This document shows, piece after piece, positions 47,808 to 64,000 of a DNA stretch of 64,000 bases. The DNA comes from Lepas anatifera (taxonomy: Eukaryota > Arthropoda > Thecostraca > Lepadidae), in contig JAOTON010001038.1 in the NCBI GenBank assembly GCA_034440635.1, positions 5,588,501 through 5,652,500 of the forward strand. Reading direction: 5' to 3'. The position numbers and the translations under genes are program-made. The notes beneath the pieces were generated by a model that worked only from the letters and a program-made list of their open reading frames with translations, was not told the DNA's origin and searched no databases. Each line of letters starts with the position of its first letter. Within the stretch, counting starts at the first letter, position 1.

Positions 47808-48400
47808 ACAGAAAAGCCTGCCGTCCACTTCTCAAGACGCGGCGCCACCTCTTCCAGTGCACGGGTTCTTGGATCTACCAGTTCCTGCTCGATCGTCGCG
47901 CCTGCGCTGAGGCGAAGGGGGCGCACAAGTCCAGGCGTATTTTCCGCACCGATCTGTCTCAAGGGAACGTTCTCACCCACCTCCTGTCCGCTGCTTGGTC
48001 GGAGGGCCTGCTGGAGGCCCCGTAGCCCGCTAAAGCACTGCGGTGTATGTACATAAACGCCGACGATACGCCTATCTTAAAGATCAATGAGCTTGTTGGA
48101 CAGTGCACTTAAGAAGCCGCCGATACCATGGTCAGGTAGGCGCGGGACTGGAAGATGGTCATCGTCAGCAGCAAGACCCAGGTCCTTGCACTGTCGCAGC
48201 GATGCCAGAACACCCAAAACCTCGCCATCACGGTAGGCAGAGCGGAGGAGCGAGGTGTTCGGCAACTGAAGCTTCTCGGGGTGACACCCAAGAGGCAGCT
48301 GTACTTCGAGGAGCACTGTATGAACGTCCGGATGGAGAAGAAGCCCCGACTAGCACGGACCTGCAAGAGAGCTGCTGTACCAGGGGACTTACGCTGACTT
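47808..48400 (+). pseudogene. LINE reverse-transcriptase fragment, unit 3
   Basis: Same fragment as 36240-36832 with the same stops and the NADDT, SSKT and LGVTPKRQL landmarks. A few substitutions (QRCQNTQNLAI) are shared with unit 4 and not unit 2. Confidence 0.8.
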
Positions 48401-48708
48401 ACCCTCGCCCGTCGGCAGATACATGCCTCACTCAGGGACGGAGGACCAGCACATCAACAGGCGAGGAGCTCGTGTTATTCACAGTCGCAGAACTTGTACA
48501 TACATAATGCATATGTTTTTGTCACAAAATATACTTTTTCGGTTTTCAGATGTATGAATTGGCAGCAGCCCGCTTCTCCGTCAGCCAATGGTGAAGGTGA
48601 TAAAAAACTGGAACTAAACAATTTCGCAGAGTACCGTACAAAAGACGAGCAGTCAGTCCAGGCCCGATCCACGCCTCAGCCTAAAGGTGAAGACTGTATG
48701 TACAAATA

Positions 48709-49513
48709 CAGGGTGTTTCAGAAAGAATTATATTTTTCAAATGTTCAGTAAAGTACCAAAAATCCTTCAAATCTGTTCCCAAAACGTTCATTTTAATGGT
48801 AAATTGTAGGAAATTTTTCAATAAACATGTTTCATTTGCATCAAATATTTTCCCCCGTCTTAAAAATAATTGGAAAATGATGCAAGAAACATAATATATC
48901 CCCGCTTATGCTTGAGAAAACGGAGCTGGCAACACTAAAAAGCTTTAGCACACAGAAATGGCACGTGAGCATGCACATCAAAGGTACAAGGTTAAGTAAC
49001 ATTACAAGTTTAAAACTTTTGGTTCAAGCTCCATATTGCTCATTGGCTCACCTTCCATATGAATGACTGGATGCGGCGGAGACAGCGCAAAAGACCTCAC
49101 TGTTCACCGCAGCCAAAGGGACGTCGACCAATTGGGGATTGCTTGCTGGGACGCGGGCTTTCCTAAGCTTGAGAGGTCTTTTTTAGAATTAATTTCGAGA
49201 GGCAATGTGCGTGTGGACTGTGATGTACCGCAGGGGCGATGTAAGGTTTGCAGTGTCATTGGCGTGATACTTGTCACGTGATACGCGCGTGATTTCTACG
49301 ACCATTTTCGATGAAGGCAAAATATGCAGTATTTTCAACTCATTTTTAAGACTATTTTTGAAGTAGAAAAAATATCAAAACAGCTATCAAAATATGAATA
49401 ATCGTAAATGTCCCAAAATTCACTTTCCATTGATATGTAAATCATACCACTACAATCTATTTACAACCGCATTACGATCAATTAAAAAATATCATTCTTT
49501 TTGAAACACCCTG
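48709..49513. mobile_element. mariner-like MITE (805 bp), only in unit 3
   Basis: Inverted ends CAGGGTGTTTCAGAAAG and CTTTTTGAAACACCCTG, flanked by TA at 48707-48708 and 49514-49515. Units 1, 2 and 4 have CAAATAGCATGG uninterrupted here, an empty site with a single TA. TA duplication and these ends fit the Tc1/mariner superfamily. Frames inside (for example 49063-49281) show no DDE transposase, so it is non-autonomous. Confidence 0.9.
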
Positions 49514-49515
49514 TA

Positions 49516-51060
49516 GCATGGAGGTCACGCCTTAATGGCAGCGTTGAAACTCCTCCGCACTTGAAAGGATGTGCCAATGATTTCCCATGAGACGGGTGGG
49601 TTCTGTTAAAACGTTTGTGTCTTTAGAACTGGCAGCTTTTATGTGATGCGCAACAACTCGTAGGCACCCGGAAGCAGGGGCGTAGCCAGGATCTCGCTCA
49701 GACGGGGGAGGGGGCACCGGAACGGGCAATTGCGATAACGCCAAATGGTCCTGGAACAAACACATGTCAGCGAGAGAAAAGAAAACGTTGATAGGCGAAG
49801 CCGGGGACTTCCAAGATTCAACCAGTCTAGTAAACCAACTTTTCACAAAGATAGAACCTGCCTGGTCGACTCGCTGGGGTGGAAAAACCCACCAACTCAC
49901 CGTCCAAGGATCGCGCCAGACTTTAATATAAAGTACTACAGAAAAACCTGTACAAAATCAGAATCAATCCCGCCGGTTAGATAAGACAAAGCTTTCAGGG
50001 AAGTTCCAAAGAAAAAATGTCACTCTTACAGGACGGCTATTGCCATTAACCAGACTTCACAACACAAGTAAGCTCCATCATTTGGATTCAGCGGCACTAG
50101 GAAGACGAAAAGCATTTGAAAAAATAGCTACAGCCATAGGCGGATTCAGGATTGCCGATGGGGGAGGGGCACATGGTCGGGAAGACGCCGTCGGACCAGG
50201 GGCGCCACTTTTGGGCGACAAAACCTACCAAATGGGCGCCAAATCCTATCACGGGGCGCCGATACTCCATCCTGGGATGGCTTTGTGGCAAGAAGGTATC
50301 CGAATGGACGCAAATTGCATATTTAGCATTTGTATTCCCTGCCGGCAAGCCAACGGTAGTGATGGTTTGCGGCAGTCAAAAGTGGCAGCCTATATGGTCG
50401 ATGACAGATTATATGTATAATGGACACGAGTCCATAGTCATTGGTCACTCATTCTCAAGTGGAATAAATACACTGGCTAAATTATTCGTCAGTGCTGTTG
50501 TATTATTGGGTAGCGTTTACAACGGTGGCAACATTGAGTGCAAGTGCGATGTTCAGTAAGCTTCATTGCAAATTCAGGACGGATTGTCCCGCTGCTTTTA
50601 CATTCATATACCATTTTTTCTCGTTGCCTTCCGCACCGGCTGGTTATAAATATGTATGGTTTTCTCCCATTTTGACTGAGATCCGGACAGTTTTGATAAA
50701 AAGTGGGGGGCAGGCCCCCTGCCCCCTCTTTCCGACGCTTATGCCCTGACCAGAGCGCTCCTACCACCGGACACACCAGATCCGCATATGACATGATCTC
50801 AGCATACCAGCGTTAGCCGAAGCTTCAAGGACGGAGATTCAAGACGGAGATTCAAGGACACGGGAGCGCTATGCAGGTGCGCTGAAAGCTCGAAACGACT
50901 CTCCCCCTCCATCCACCTCCATCTGTTCCTGGATCCGCCCGTGAACCCACATAGTTATATGGTGTGCTAAGCAAATGAGTTTTAAAAGCAAAAAATTGCC
51001 GTATGTCTGAGCGGGTCCTACTCCTTTTTTACCTTCAAGCCATCGGCTTAAATGCCACCA
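49516..51060. other. Intergenic region upstream of gene 4
   Basis: Holds the solo hAT-family end (about 49,676), the empty piggyBac site TTCA (49817-49820) and the family A repeat (about 50,570-50,725). The promoter-distal segment has the GCTTCAAGGACGGAGATTC form also found before gene 2. No gene supported. Confidence 0.5.
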
Positions 51061-51066
51061 TGTAAA

Positions 51067-51103
51067 GCTGTGACGCTGCTGCGTCACAACTTTCCTTATA
51101 AAA
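51067..51103 (+). promoter_or_regulatory. Gene 4 core promoter: inverted repeat plus TATA box
   Basis: Same as gene 3: TGACGCTGCTGCGTCA inverted repeat and TATAAAA at 51097-51103. The TATA allele groups gene 4 with gene 3, although the segment 230-280 bp upstream groups it with gene 2. Confidence 0.75.
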
Positions 51104-51172
51104 GGAAAGCCCAGGGGCAGCTGAACAGAGTGCACCAGGTCTTGGTCAGCAGCTAACCCAGCGCCCGCAACA

Positions 51173-57074
<5,902 letters not shown>

Positions 57075-57695
57075 ACGTCCTCCACACTACTGAGCCCCAG
57101 CTGCATCCCCGACAACGCACCCCGTCAAGTGTCCACGTTTTCTTGTTTAAATAGTCGATTTCGCTATGTCCGTTCCGGCTGTTGTCACTAATCAGTTTGT
57201 GAAAGTTGATATGTTGTGATCCAAATACAAGCACCTGCAGTGAGATCGGTCTTTGAGAAAAGTTTCTTGTGATATTTACTGCCAAACCGATGGCAAAACC
57301 TGGTTGTGCAAATGAAAAAAAAGATCTGTGGCACCCGGGCTGGGAACAGACGAGAACGTAGAGGTCATGGGGCTGATACAAAACATCTTAGTAAACGTTA
57401 CTTTGACTTTATATTATTCCGAAGGTTTCTAATATCCCGATAGTGTTTTTTCAACAACAAAAAAACCTCAGAGCACGTTCATTTTCATTTCTATGCGAAC
57501 CACAATGCAAGAAAATCTGCTGCATCGTCCATACGGCCAATGCAAAAGGAAAACAAAATTGGGGCTGGACTGCAGCCATACGTAAGCTGTGAGAGCAATC
57601 ACGCGGCGCCCGTCTTAGTGGTCCAGGACGTCTCTCAGACGTCAAGACCGCCCCCAGGTTCCTCCCGGCTGCATACGACTTCCCTTGCACCCATG

Positions 57696-58288
57696 ACAGA
57701 AAAGCCTGCCGTCCACTTCTCAAGACGCGGCGCCAACTCTTCCAGTGCACGGGTTCTTGGATCTACCAGTTCCTGCTCGATCGTCGCGCCTGCGCTGAGG
57801 CGAAGGGGGCGCACAAGTCCAGGCGTATTTTCCGCACCGATCTGTCTCAAGGGAACGTTCTCACCCACCTCCTGTTCGCTGCTTGGTCGGAGGGCCTGCT
57901 GGAGGCCCCGTAGCCCGCTAAAGCACTGCGGTGTATGTACATAAACGCCGACGATACGCCTATCTTAAAGATCAATGAGCTTGTTGGACAGTGCACTTAA
58001 GAAGCCGCCGATACCGTGGTCAGGTAGGCGCGGGACTGGAAGATGGTCATCGTCAGCAGCAAGACCCAGGTCCTTGCACTGTCGCAGCGATGCCAGAACA
58101 CCCAAAACCTCGCCATCACGGTAGGCAGAGCGGAGGAGCGAGGTGTTCGGCAACTGAAGCTTCTCGGGGTGACACCCAAGAGGCAGCTGTACTTCGAGGA
58201 GCACTGTATGAACGTCCGGATGGAGAAGAAGCCCCGACTAGCACGGACCTGCAAGAGAGCTGCTGTACCAGGGGACTTACGCTGACTT
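57696..58288 (+). pseudogene. LINE reverse-transcriptase fragment, unit 4
   Basis: Same dead RT fragment with shared stops; very close to unit 3. The following 3' part (58,400-58,580) is more diverged than in the other units. Confidence 0.8.
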
Positions 58289-58617
58289 ACCCTCGCCCGT
58301 TGGCAGATACATGCCTCACTCAGGGACGGAGGACCAGCACATCAACAGGCCAGGAGCTCGTGTTATTCAAAGTCGCAGAACTTGTACATACATAACGCAT
58401 ATGTTTTTGTCACAAAATATACTTTTTCGATTTTCAGACGTATATATTGGCGGTAGCCCGCTTCTCCGTCAGCCAACAGTGAAGGTGATAAAAAACTGGA
58501 ACTAAACAATTTCGCAGGGTACCGTACAAAAGACGAGCAGTCGGCCCAGGCCCGATCCACACCTCAGCCGTAAAGGTGAAGACTGTATGTACAAATAGCA
58601 TGGAGGTCGCGCCTTAA

Positions 58618-59462
58618 CACGCGCATTGACGGGGGAGGGCGGGTACCCGCCCCCTCGGGTTTTTCGGAGATAGTAGAAAAACGGGGGCGCGTAGCGCCGC
58701 CGTACTTGCTATACCTTTTCCCTCATCATTTTTACAACTTCTGTGAAAATTTTAAGGTTAGGTCATCTCAGGTCAGGTCACCAGTACAGGTCAAGTGACC
58801 CGACCTCAAAAAAAGTTTAAGATAGCATAAGTCGGAGCAGGGTGAACTTATCCGATTGAAACTCACAACACATAATGGCCCCACCGAGTTCTGTAACATA
58901 TGTTCCGGTATTTTTGATATCGATGACCTAAGGTCAGGTACGAGGCATGACCTCTCCATTGGAAATACATGGGAAAAATGTTTTTTACGGAATAACTCAG
59001 TAACGGATGGTGATAGAGCATTTATTTTAGCTGCATTAGACTCGCCTGGGCTTTGCGGTTCTAATGATATGCATTTTATATAATTTGACCCTGACCTGAC
59101 CTCAGGTCAGGTCAAATCCTTGATTTGACCTAGCAAGGTCAAATTATATATAATTCGATTCGGCTTGCTAAGAGGATTCATATAGTTCAAGTCGTTTTGC
59201 TCTATCTTTACTTGTTCAGATGTAATGCCCGAAAAACTGAATTTTACATGTTATCCCTATGACGGGCATGTTTTGACCTCTTGTGACCTTAACACGCGCA
59301 TTGACGGGGGTCTGAGCCACCTTCGCATTGACGGGGGGCGGGTACCCGCCCCCTCTAAGATCTCGAGAACCACGGTAGGTAGCGAAAAACGGTAAACGGC
59401 GTTGGGCTGCCCATCCACTTCTCCATCGAAAACATTTGAACCATTTTTTTGTCAGGTCACAT
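58618..59462. mobile_element. AGGTCA-rich insertion at TTAA, only in unit 4
   Basis: The sequence GCGCC-TTAA-TGACAG of units 1 and 2 is split here, with TTAA on both sides (58614-58617, 59463-59466). The insert starts CACGCGCATTGACGGGGG, and that motif recurs inside at about 59,291, suggesting a composite. The middle part is related to the microsatellite-bearing repeat of the introns but has only CACAACACATAATGG where those have (CA)n(TA)n. It includes IR-type pairs such as TTTGACCTAGCAAGGTCAAA. The ends do not match piggyBac, so the class is unknown. Confidence 0.7.
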
Positions 59463-60578
59463 TTAATGGCAGCGTTGAAACTCCTCCGCACTTGAAAGGA
59501 TGTGCCAATGATTTCCCATGAGACGGGTGGGTTCTGTTAAAACATTTGTGTCTTTAGAACTGGCAGCTTTTATGTGATGCGCAACAACTCGTAGGCACCC
59601 GGAAGCAGGGGCGTAGCCAGGATCTCGCTCAGACGGGGGAGGGGGCACTGGAACGGGCAATTGCGATAACGCCAAATGGTTCTGGAACAAACACATGTCA
59701 GCGAGAGAAAAGAAAACGTTGATAGGCGAAGCCGGGGACTTCCAAGATTCAACCAGTCTAGTAAACCAACTTTTCACAAAGATAGAACCTGCCTGGTCGA
59801 CTCGCTGGGGTGGAAAAACCCACCAACTCACCGTCCAAGGACCGCGCCAGACTTTAATATAAAGTACTACAGAAAAACCTGTACAAAATCAGAATCAATC
59901 CCGCCGGTTAGATAAGGCAAAGCTTCCAGGGAAGTTCCAAGGAAAAAAGGCCACTCTTACAGGACGGCTATCGCCATTAACCAGAATTCACAACACAAAC
60001 AGGCTCCATCATTTGGATTCAGGGGCACTTGGAAGACGAAAAGCATTTGAAAAAATAGCTACAGCCATAGGCGGATTCAGGATTGCCGATGGGGGAGGGG
60101 CACATGGTCGGGAAGACGCCGTCGGACCAGGGGCGCCACTTTTGGGCGACAAAACCTACCAAATGGGCGCCAAATCCTATCACGGGGCGCCGATACTCCA
60201 TCCTGGGATGGCTTTGTGGCAAGAAGGTATCCGAATGGACGCAAATTGCATATTTAGCATTTGTATTCCCTGCCGGCAAGCCAACGGTAGTGATGGTTTG
60301 TGGCAGTCCAGGGGAGGAAAAACCTCAAACCTGTCGCCAACCTAATGTTTAACACTGAAAGCTGTCGCTCTCATTTTTTTAGATATAGACAATTTCTAAA
60401 GCACATGTAATACGACAAATAGTATCTGTATTGATAAAACAACCTGGCAATAACATTCCTGAATTCGCGAAGAGACTTACTGAAGATCACACTCCTATGC
60501 ATAATTCTGCCACCTGCGTAAACGCCGCCACAGACACTGCAAAACAGCGCTGACGTAAAACGGAGGATTTAAAATTGC

Positions 60579-60652
60579 TGCGTTCGGGAAGCGAACCCGT
60601 TCTCCTCTTCTAACTAGTCAAGCGCTCTTCCGACTGCGCTACATGCCATCTG
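60579..60652 (-). pseudogene. tRNA-like sequence inside the 2.0-kb element
   Basis: On the minus strand, TAGCGCAGTCGGAAGAGCGC forms a D arm (GCGC...GCGC) with an A box, and CGGGTTCGCTTCCCG forms a T arm with a B box. The anticodon region (TTGACTAGTTAGAAGAGG) does not form a proper stem and the acceptor strands do not pair, so this is a tRNA relic or SINE head rather than a working tRNA. Confidence 0.6.
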
Positions 60653-61127
60653 GGGAATGCGCGTGCAGTTACATCTGATAATGATAAATAATTATCAATG
60701 AATGAGCTAACGCATCCGACGGAGAAGTGAAGTAACCAGTTGCCATGACTTGGTGTCGTCTCATTATAAAAGCTGTCGTTGCCCATGCAAGCGGCAAGTT
60801 TTGACTGTCGTGCGGTGTCGCTCCCGTCCACCGTTGCACTGTGGTAAGTTAACAGGCAGGGCAGGGATGGAACTACTAAATATGTAATTGGTGTTCATTC
60901 ACATGCATTCTAGCCACAAAACATTATCTGTGATATTTCTAGGCTAGTCGTAGAAGTTGAAATTATATAAACACGAACAGGGAAGGTAATGACAGACCAA
61001 TGCGGCATAATTAGCGTTGGGAAAAGCTTACTAAGACATACTTATATCAAATGGTTTCTACCACACCCCTGAATTCAATCCAAGCAGCTAATTTTCGTTA
61101 TCTGCACTGCACTGTGTTATTTCCCAA

Positions 61128-61695
61128 AAAATCATGCCCACATCAAAAGTCACTCTCACCTCATCATCATCTGAAAGGATCTCATTTCTCCTGGAGATCA
61201 TCGTAAGTAAGTGTGGACGCGAATCTTCTCTTATCGTTGCCCTTTTCTTGTCGACATGACATCTGGCCGATTATGCTAATGAGGAAATATGTATCTTTGG
61301 TAAAGCATGAGCTTCCTTTATTTGCCTTTGACGGCCGGTGAGCAACAGGGTTTTCCTCGCTTACTGGCCTGAGGGGGTTATAGAGTGAGGCTCTTTCATG
61401 CGTAATCATGCCTTCATGTGTAACCCTCTCCTCAGCATCTAGAACAGGTTCTAAAGACGTTACTTGTAACGTATATTAAACATGTCTGTGGTTCAGCACC
61501 CTAGGTCAGATGACTTTGTGGTGTTTCCACGCTTGACACACATAATATCATGCTCTCATCTTAAGTCACCCTCACCTCATCATCATAAAAAGTGTTTCAG
61601 CACGCGGTGGTAGTCCGCACTGTGGTGTTGCCACGTGGGACTCGCAAAAATCATGCTCACATCTTAAGTCACTCTCACCTCATCATCATATAAAA
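61128..61695. repeat. Three spaced copies of a ~40-bp repeat
   Basis: ATCATGCTCACATCTTAAGT-type sequence followed by CACTCTCACCTCATCATCAT occurs at about 61,130, 61,547 and 61,648. The last two are 100 bp apart. Function unknown; a similar AATCATCATCATATAA pair is found at 33,150-33,205 in another element. Confidence 0.6.
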
Positions 61696-62321
61696 AATCC
61701 CCTCAGTCATTCCTTGTTTTCTAGTAGATGTTACTAGTTCGTCTACTCGTCTGCTAGATTCCAGGGAACTAATAACTTAGATCCGCATGGGGTAGTCTGC
61801 ATGGAAATGAGCACTAACACTAAACGATTATGTGTGATCAGTCTCTCTCTTTTATTAACAGTGGGTTAATGGTCGAGGCTTCTGTAACATTTTACAGAAG
61901 CCTTCTTTAAGCAACCTTTTTTATAACAATTACTTAAATAGTAACACAGTTGTTTTTGCTATCTTATGTTTTTGCTTCATTTCCTAGCAGGGCGTGCCGC
62001 GACTCGTTTAATTTTATGTTTCTGGTGTTAACGTAAGGGTGCTGTTGTCGCTGGGATCGCGGTGGGGCACGCCTGGCTGCCTTTTAAAATGGGGTGGCGG
62101 ACCTTTTAGAAAAAAATCTAGGTATTCTAGTTCATCGCGGTGATTACTCTGTCAGGGTGAGCTCTTTTCTTTGAAACTTCCCTGGAGACTATTTAATTAA
62201 GCCAGTCAGAACTGTTCTGGTATTGTATAGATTTCCTGTCGCACTTGATGGTTTCAATGTTCAGGGTCTGTCGCTATCCCTAGTTGGTGATTTGGTGGGT
62301 TTTTCTACCCCTGTGGCAGTC

Positions 62322-63020
62322 AAAAGTTGCAGCCTATATGGGCGATGACAGATTATATGTATAATGGATACGAGTCCATAGTCATTGGTTACTCATTCCC
62401 AAGTGGAATAAATACAGTGGCTAAATTATTCGTCAGTGTTGTGCTGTTGTATTATTGGGTAGCGTTTACAAAGGTGGCAACATTGAGTGCAAGCTGTTCA
62501 GTAAGCTTCATTGCAAATTCAGGACAGATTGTCCCGCTGCTTTTACATTCATATACCATTTTTTCTCGTTGCCTTCCGCACCGGCTGGTTATAAATATGT
62601 ATGGTTTTCTCCCATTTTGACTGAGATCTGGACAGTTTTGATGAAAAGTGGGGGGAGGTCCCCTGCTCCCCCTTTCCGACGCTTATGCCCTGACCAGAGC
62701 GCTCCTACCACCGGACACACCAGATCCGCATATGACATGATCTCGGCATACCAGTTAGCCGAAGCAGCACCGCTGTTTTCATCCTGAGGAGATGATGGTG
62801 GGAGACGGAGATTCAAGGACACGGGAGCGCTATGCAGGTGCGCTGAAAGCTCGAAACGAGTCTCCCCTCCACCCCCTCCATCTGTTCCTGGATCCGACAG
62901 TGAACCCACATAGTTATATGGTTTGCTAAGCAAACGAGTTTTAAGCAAAAAATTGGCGTATGTCCGTGCAGGTCCTACTCCTTTTTTTACCTTCAAGCCA
63001 TCAACTCAAATGCCGCCCTG
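62322..63020. other. Intergenic region upstream of gene 5
   Basis: Copy of the common upstream region, with a family A repeat at about 62,510-62,670 and the GCAGCACCGCTGTTTTCATC variant shared with gene 3. No gene supported. Confidence 0.5.
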
Positions 63021-63024
63021 TCAA

Positions 63025-63060
63025 GCTGTGACGCTGCTGCGTCACGGCTTTCATTATAAG
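63025..63060 (+). promoter_or_regulatory. Gene 5 core promoter: inverted repeat plus TATA
   Basis: TGTGACGCTGCTGCGTCACG inverted repeat and ATTATAAG at 63053-63060. The TATA form matches gene 2, whereas the segment further upstream matches gene 3. Confidence 0.7.
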
Positions 63061-63130
63061 CGGAAAGCCCAGGGGCAGCTGAACAGTGTGCACCAGGTCT
63101 TGGTCAGCAGCTAACCCAGCGCCCGCAGCA

Positions 63131-63200
63131 ATGAGACGGACCGTGCTTCCCGTGCTTCTTCTGGCCCTGGTGCTGGCCCTCGCGCCCGGAACAGAGTCCA
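63131..63200 (+). CDS. WAP gene 5, exon 1 only (signal peptide)
   Basis: Encodes the same 23-residue signal peptide, ending GTES plus the first base of a split codon, then GTAAGTA. From the eighth intron base on, the sequence departs completely from the other four introns (CACTGTTTGTGG instead of TGTTTCTTAAAGG). No exon 2 is seen in the remaining 800 bp. Either the gene has a rearranged or inserted intron with exon 2 beyond the window, or it is a truncated copy with an orphan first exon. The promoter is intact. Confidence 0.65.
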
Positions 63201-63422
63201 GTAAGTACACTGTTTGTGGTAGATCAAACCACCACTGTCAGTGCCAGTTGACAATTGTTGCTGACGAGCCCCTGACCGTGGGGCTCGCTGGGGGAGCGGA
63301 GGTGATTGGAAGACATGAGTGGGGAGAGCTTGAGCGAGAGCCACTGGGCATGGCCGTGCGTGAGTGTGCCTGATATGTGTGACGGTTGGTAAGCATACAG
63401 AGACAACGCTGCAGGGATTAAC

Positions 63423-63812
63423 CAGGGGCGGCGGATTCCATTTTTGAGAGGGTGTAGATGATTTTCGTGAGGGGATTCCTTCATCCCTAGGGGAGGGGGC
63501 GCCTTCGGCTTCCACAGGGCACCCACTCAGGGTATCCAGAGGTTTTGGGGCGCCTACTTTCTCTCCATGGGGCCGCTTTGATGTCAGGGGGCGCCATTCA
63601 TATTTGAAAGTGTCTTTATTTCACACACAGGGTAGGCGGTGTTTAGGCCTGATTTCCATGGGCGGCGCCAGCCAAATACGGGAGGGGGCGTCCCCGAATC
63701 CGTGGGGCACCTCCCCGGACCAAGCCAAAACCGGATGTGCAAAAATAGCACACCCTAAAATGTTTCAGGGTGCCCAACCGCACACCCTGCCGCCCGGAAT
63801 CCGCCGTCCCTG
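63423..63812. mobile_element. hAT-like MITE (390 bp) downstream of gene 5 exon 1
   Basis: Inverted ends CAGGGGCGGCGGATTCC and GGAATCCGCCGTCCCTG, with a perfect 8-bp duplication GGATTAAC at 63415-63422 and 63813-63820. G- and C-rich with several GGCGCC motifs; no transposase. Confidence 0.9.
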
Positions 63813-63820
63813 GGATTAAC

Positions 63821-64000
63821 ACGCGAAGCCGGAACTCAAACAATCCCCTAAGCTATATTTCACAACATAAACAAATTAGTATTAGCGAACCAATGTCGGC
63901 GAGAACGTGTCAGTATCAGCATCCCAGTAACGCTCCTGCATCCTTTTTCCCGCTACCTCATTTAGTAACCCCGCTAACTCATACTAACCCCGCTGCCTCA
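63821..64000. other. Window end, nothing recognised
   Basis: A small tandem pattern (TAACCCCGCTNNCTCA) occurs at 63,950-64,000. No coding evidence. Confidence 0.4.

Larger units (their letters stand above)
60309..62313. mobile_element. 2.0-kb hAT-like element upstream of gene 5
   Basis: Left end CAGGGGAGGAAAAACC, right end GGTTTTTCTACCCCTG (inverted), with a perfect 8-bp duplication TGGCAGTC at 60301-60308 and 62314-62321. The other units show TGGCAGTC once, followed directly by AAAAGT. No transposase found. The interior holds a tRNA-like sequence and three copies of a CATCTTAAGTCAC-type repeat. Confidence 0.9.

Overview
The window looks like repeat-rich nuclear DNA from an animal, most likely an invertebrate. 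The evidence is split genes with GT-AG introns and TATA-type promoters, a Penelope-like retroelement, LINE and LTR relics, tRNA-derived repeats, many short-TIR DNA transposons and long (CA)n(TA)n microsatellites. No bacterial operon, rRNA gene or CRISPR array is seen. The phylum cannot be fixed from sequence alone; small secreted WAP proteins of this kind are known from crustaceans (single-WAP or type III crustins), molluscs and other animals.

Left part (1-20,830): no convincing host gene. The main object is a 4.7 kb inverted dimer of a 5'-truncated Penelope-like element (912-5,643), its two copies head to head with no spacer and a 13-bp direct repeat on both sides. Further right are a tRNA-Gly-like pseudogene or SINE head, a 30-bp minisatellite, a tRNA-derived SINE, two hAT-like MITEs with perfect 8-bp target duplications, and a degenerate relic of the signal-peptide exon of the gene family described next.

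Right part (20,831-64,000): a tandem array of a two-exon gene for a 75-residue secreted single-WAP-domain peptide with ten cysteines, all on the + strand. Exon 1 (70 bp) encodes the signal peptide; exon 2 (158 bp) encodes the WAP domain. Genes 1-4 are complete; gene 5 has only exon 1 in the window. Repeat units are about 8.6, 11.3, 10.1 and 11.9 kb. Each promoter has a TATA element and, just upstream, a conserved TGACG/CGTCA inverted repeat. In exon 2 the four copies differ at 10 nonsynonymous and 1 synonymous site while all ten cysteines are kept, the pattern expected of a diversifying defence or protease-inhibitor family.

Mobile DNA explains most size differences between units. A 5.3-5.5 kb hAT-like composite (TSD TAAGCACA) fills the introns of genes 2-4 but not gene 1. 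A 2.27 kb piggyBac-like element (TTAA, CCC...GGG ends) is present downstream of genes 1 and 2 but not 3 and 4. A mariner-like MITE is found only after gene 3, an AGGTCA-rich insertion only after gene 4, a 2.0 kb hAT-like element only upstream of gene 5, and an LTR retrotransposon without recognisable gag-pol only after gene 1. These markers and the promoter alleles give conflicting groupings of the units, which implies unequal crossing-over or gene conversion within the array. Each unit also carries the same dead LINE reverse-transcriptase fragment.
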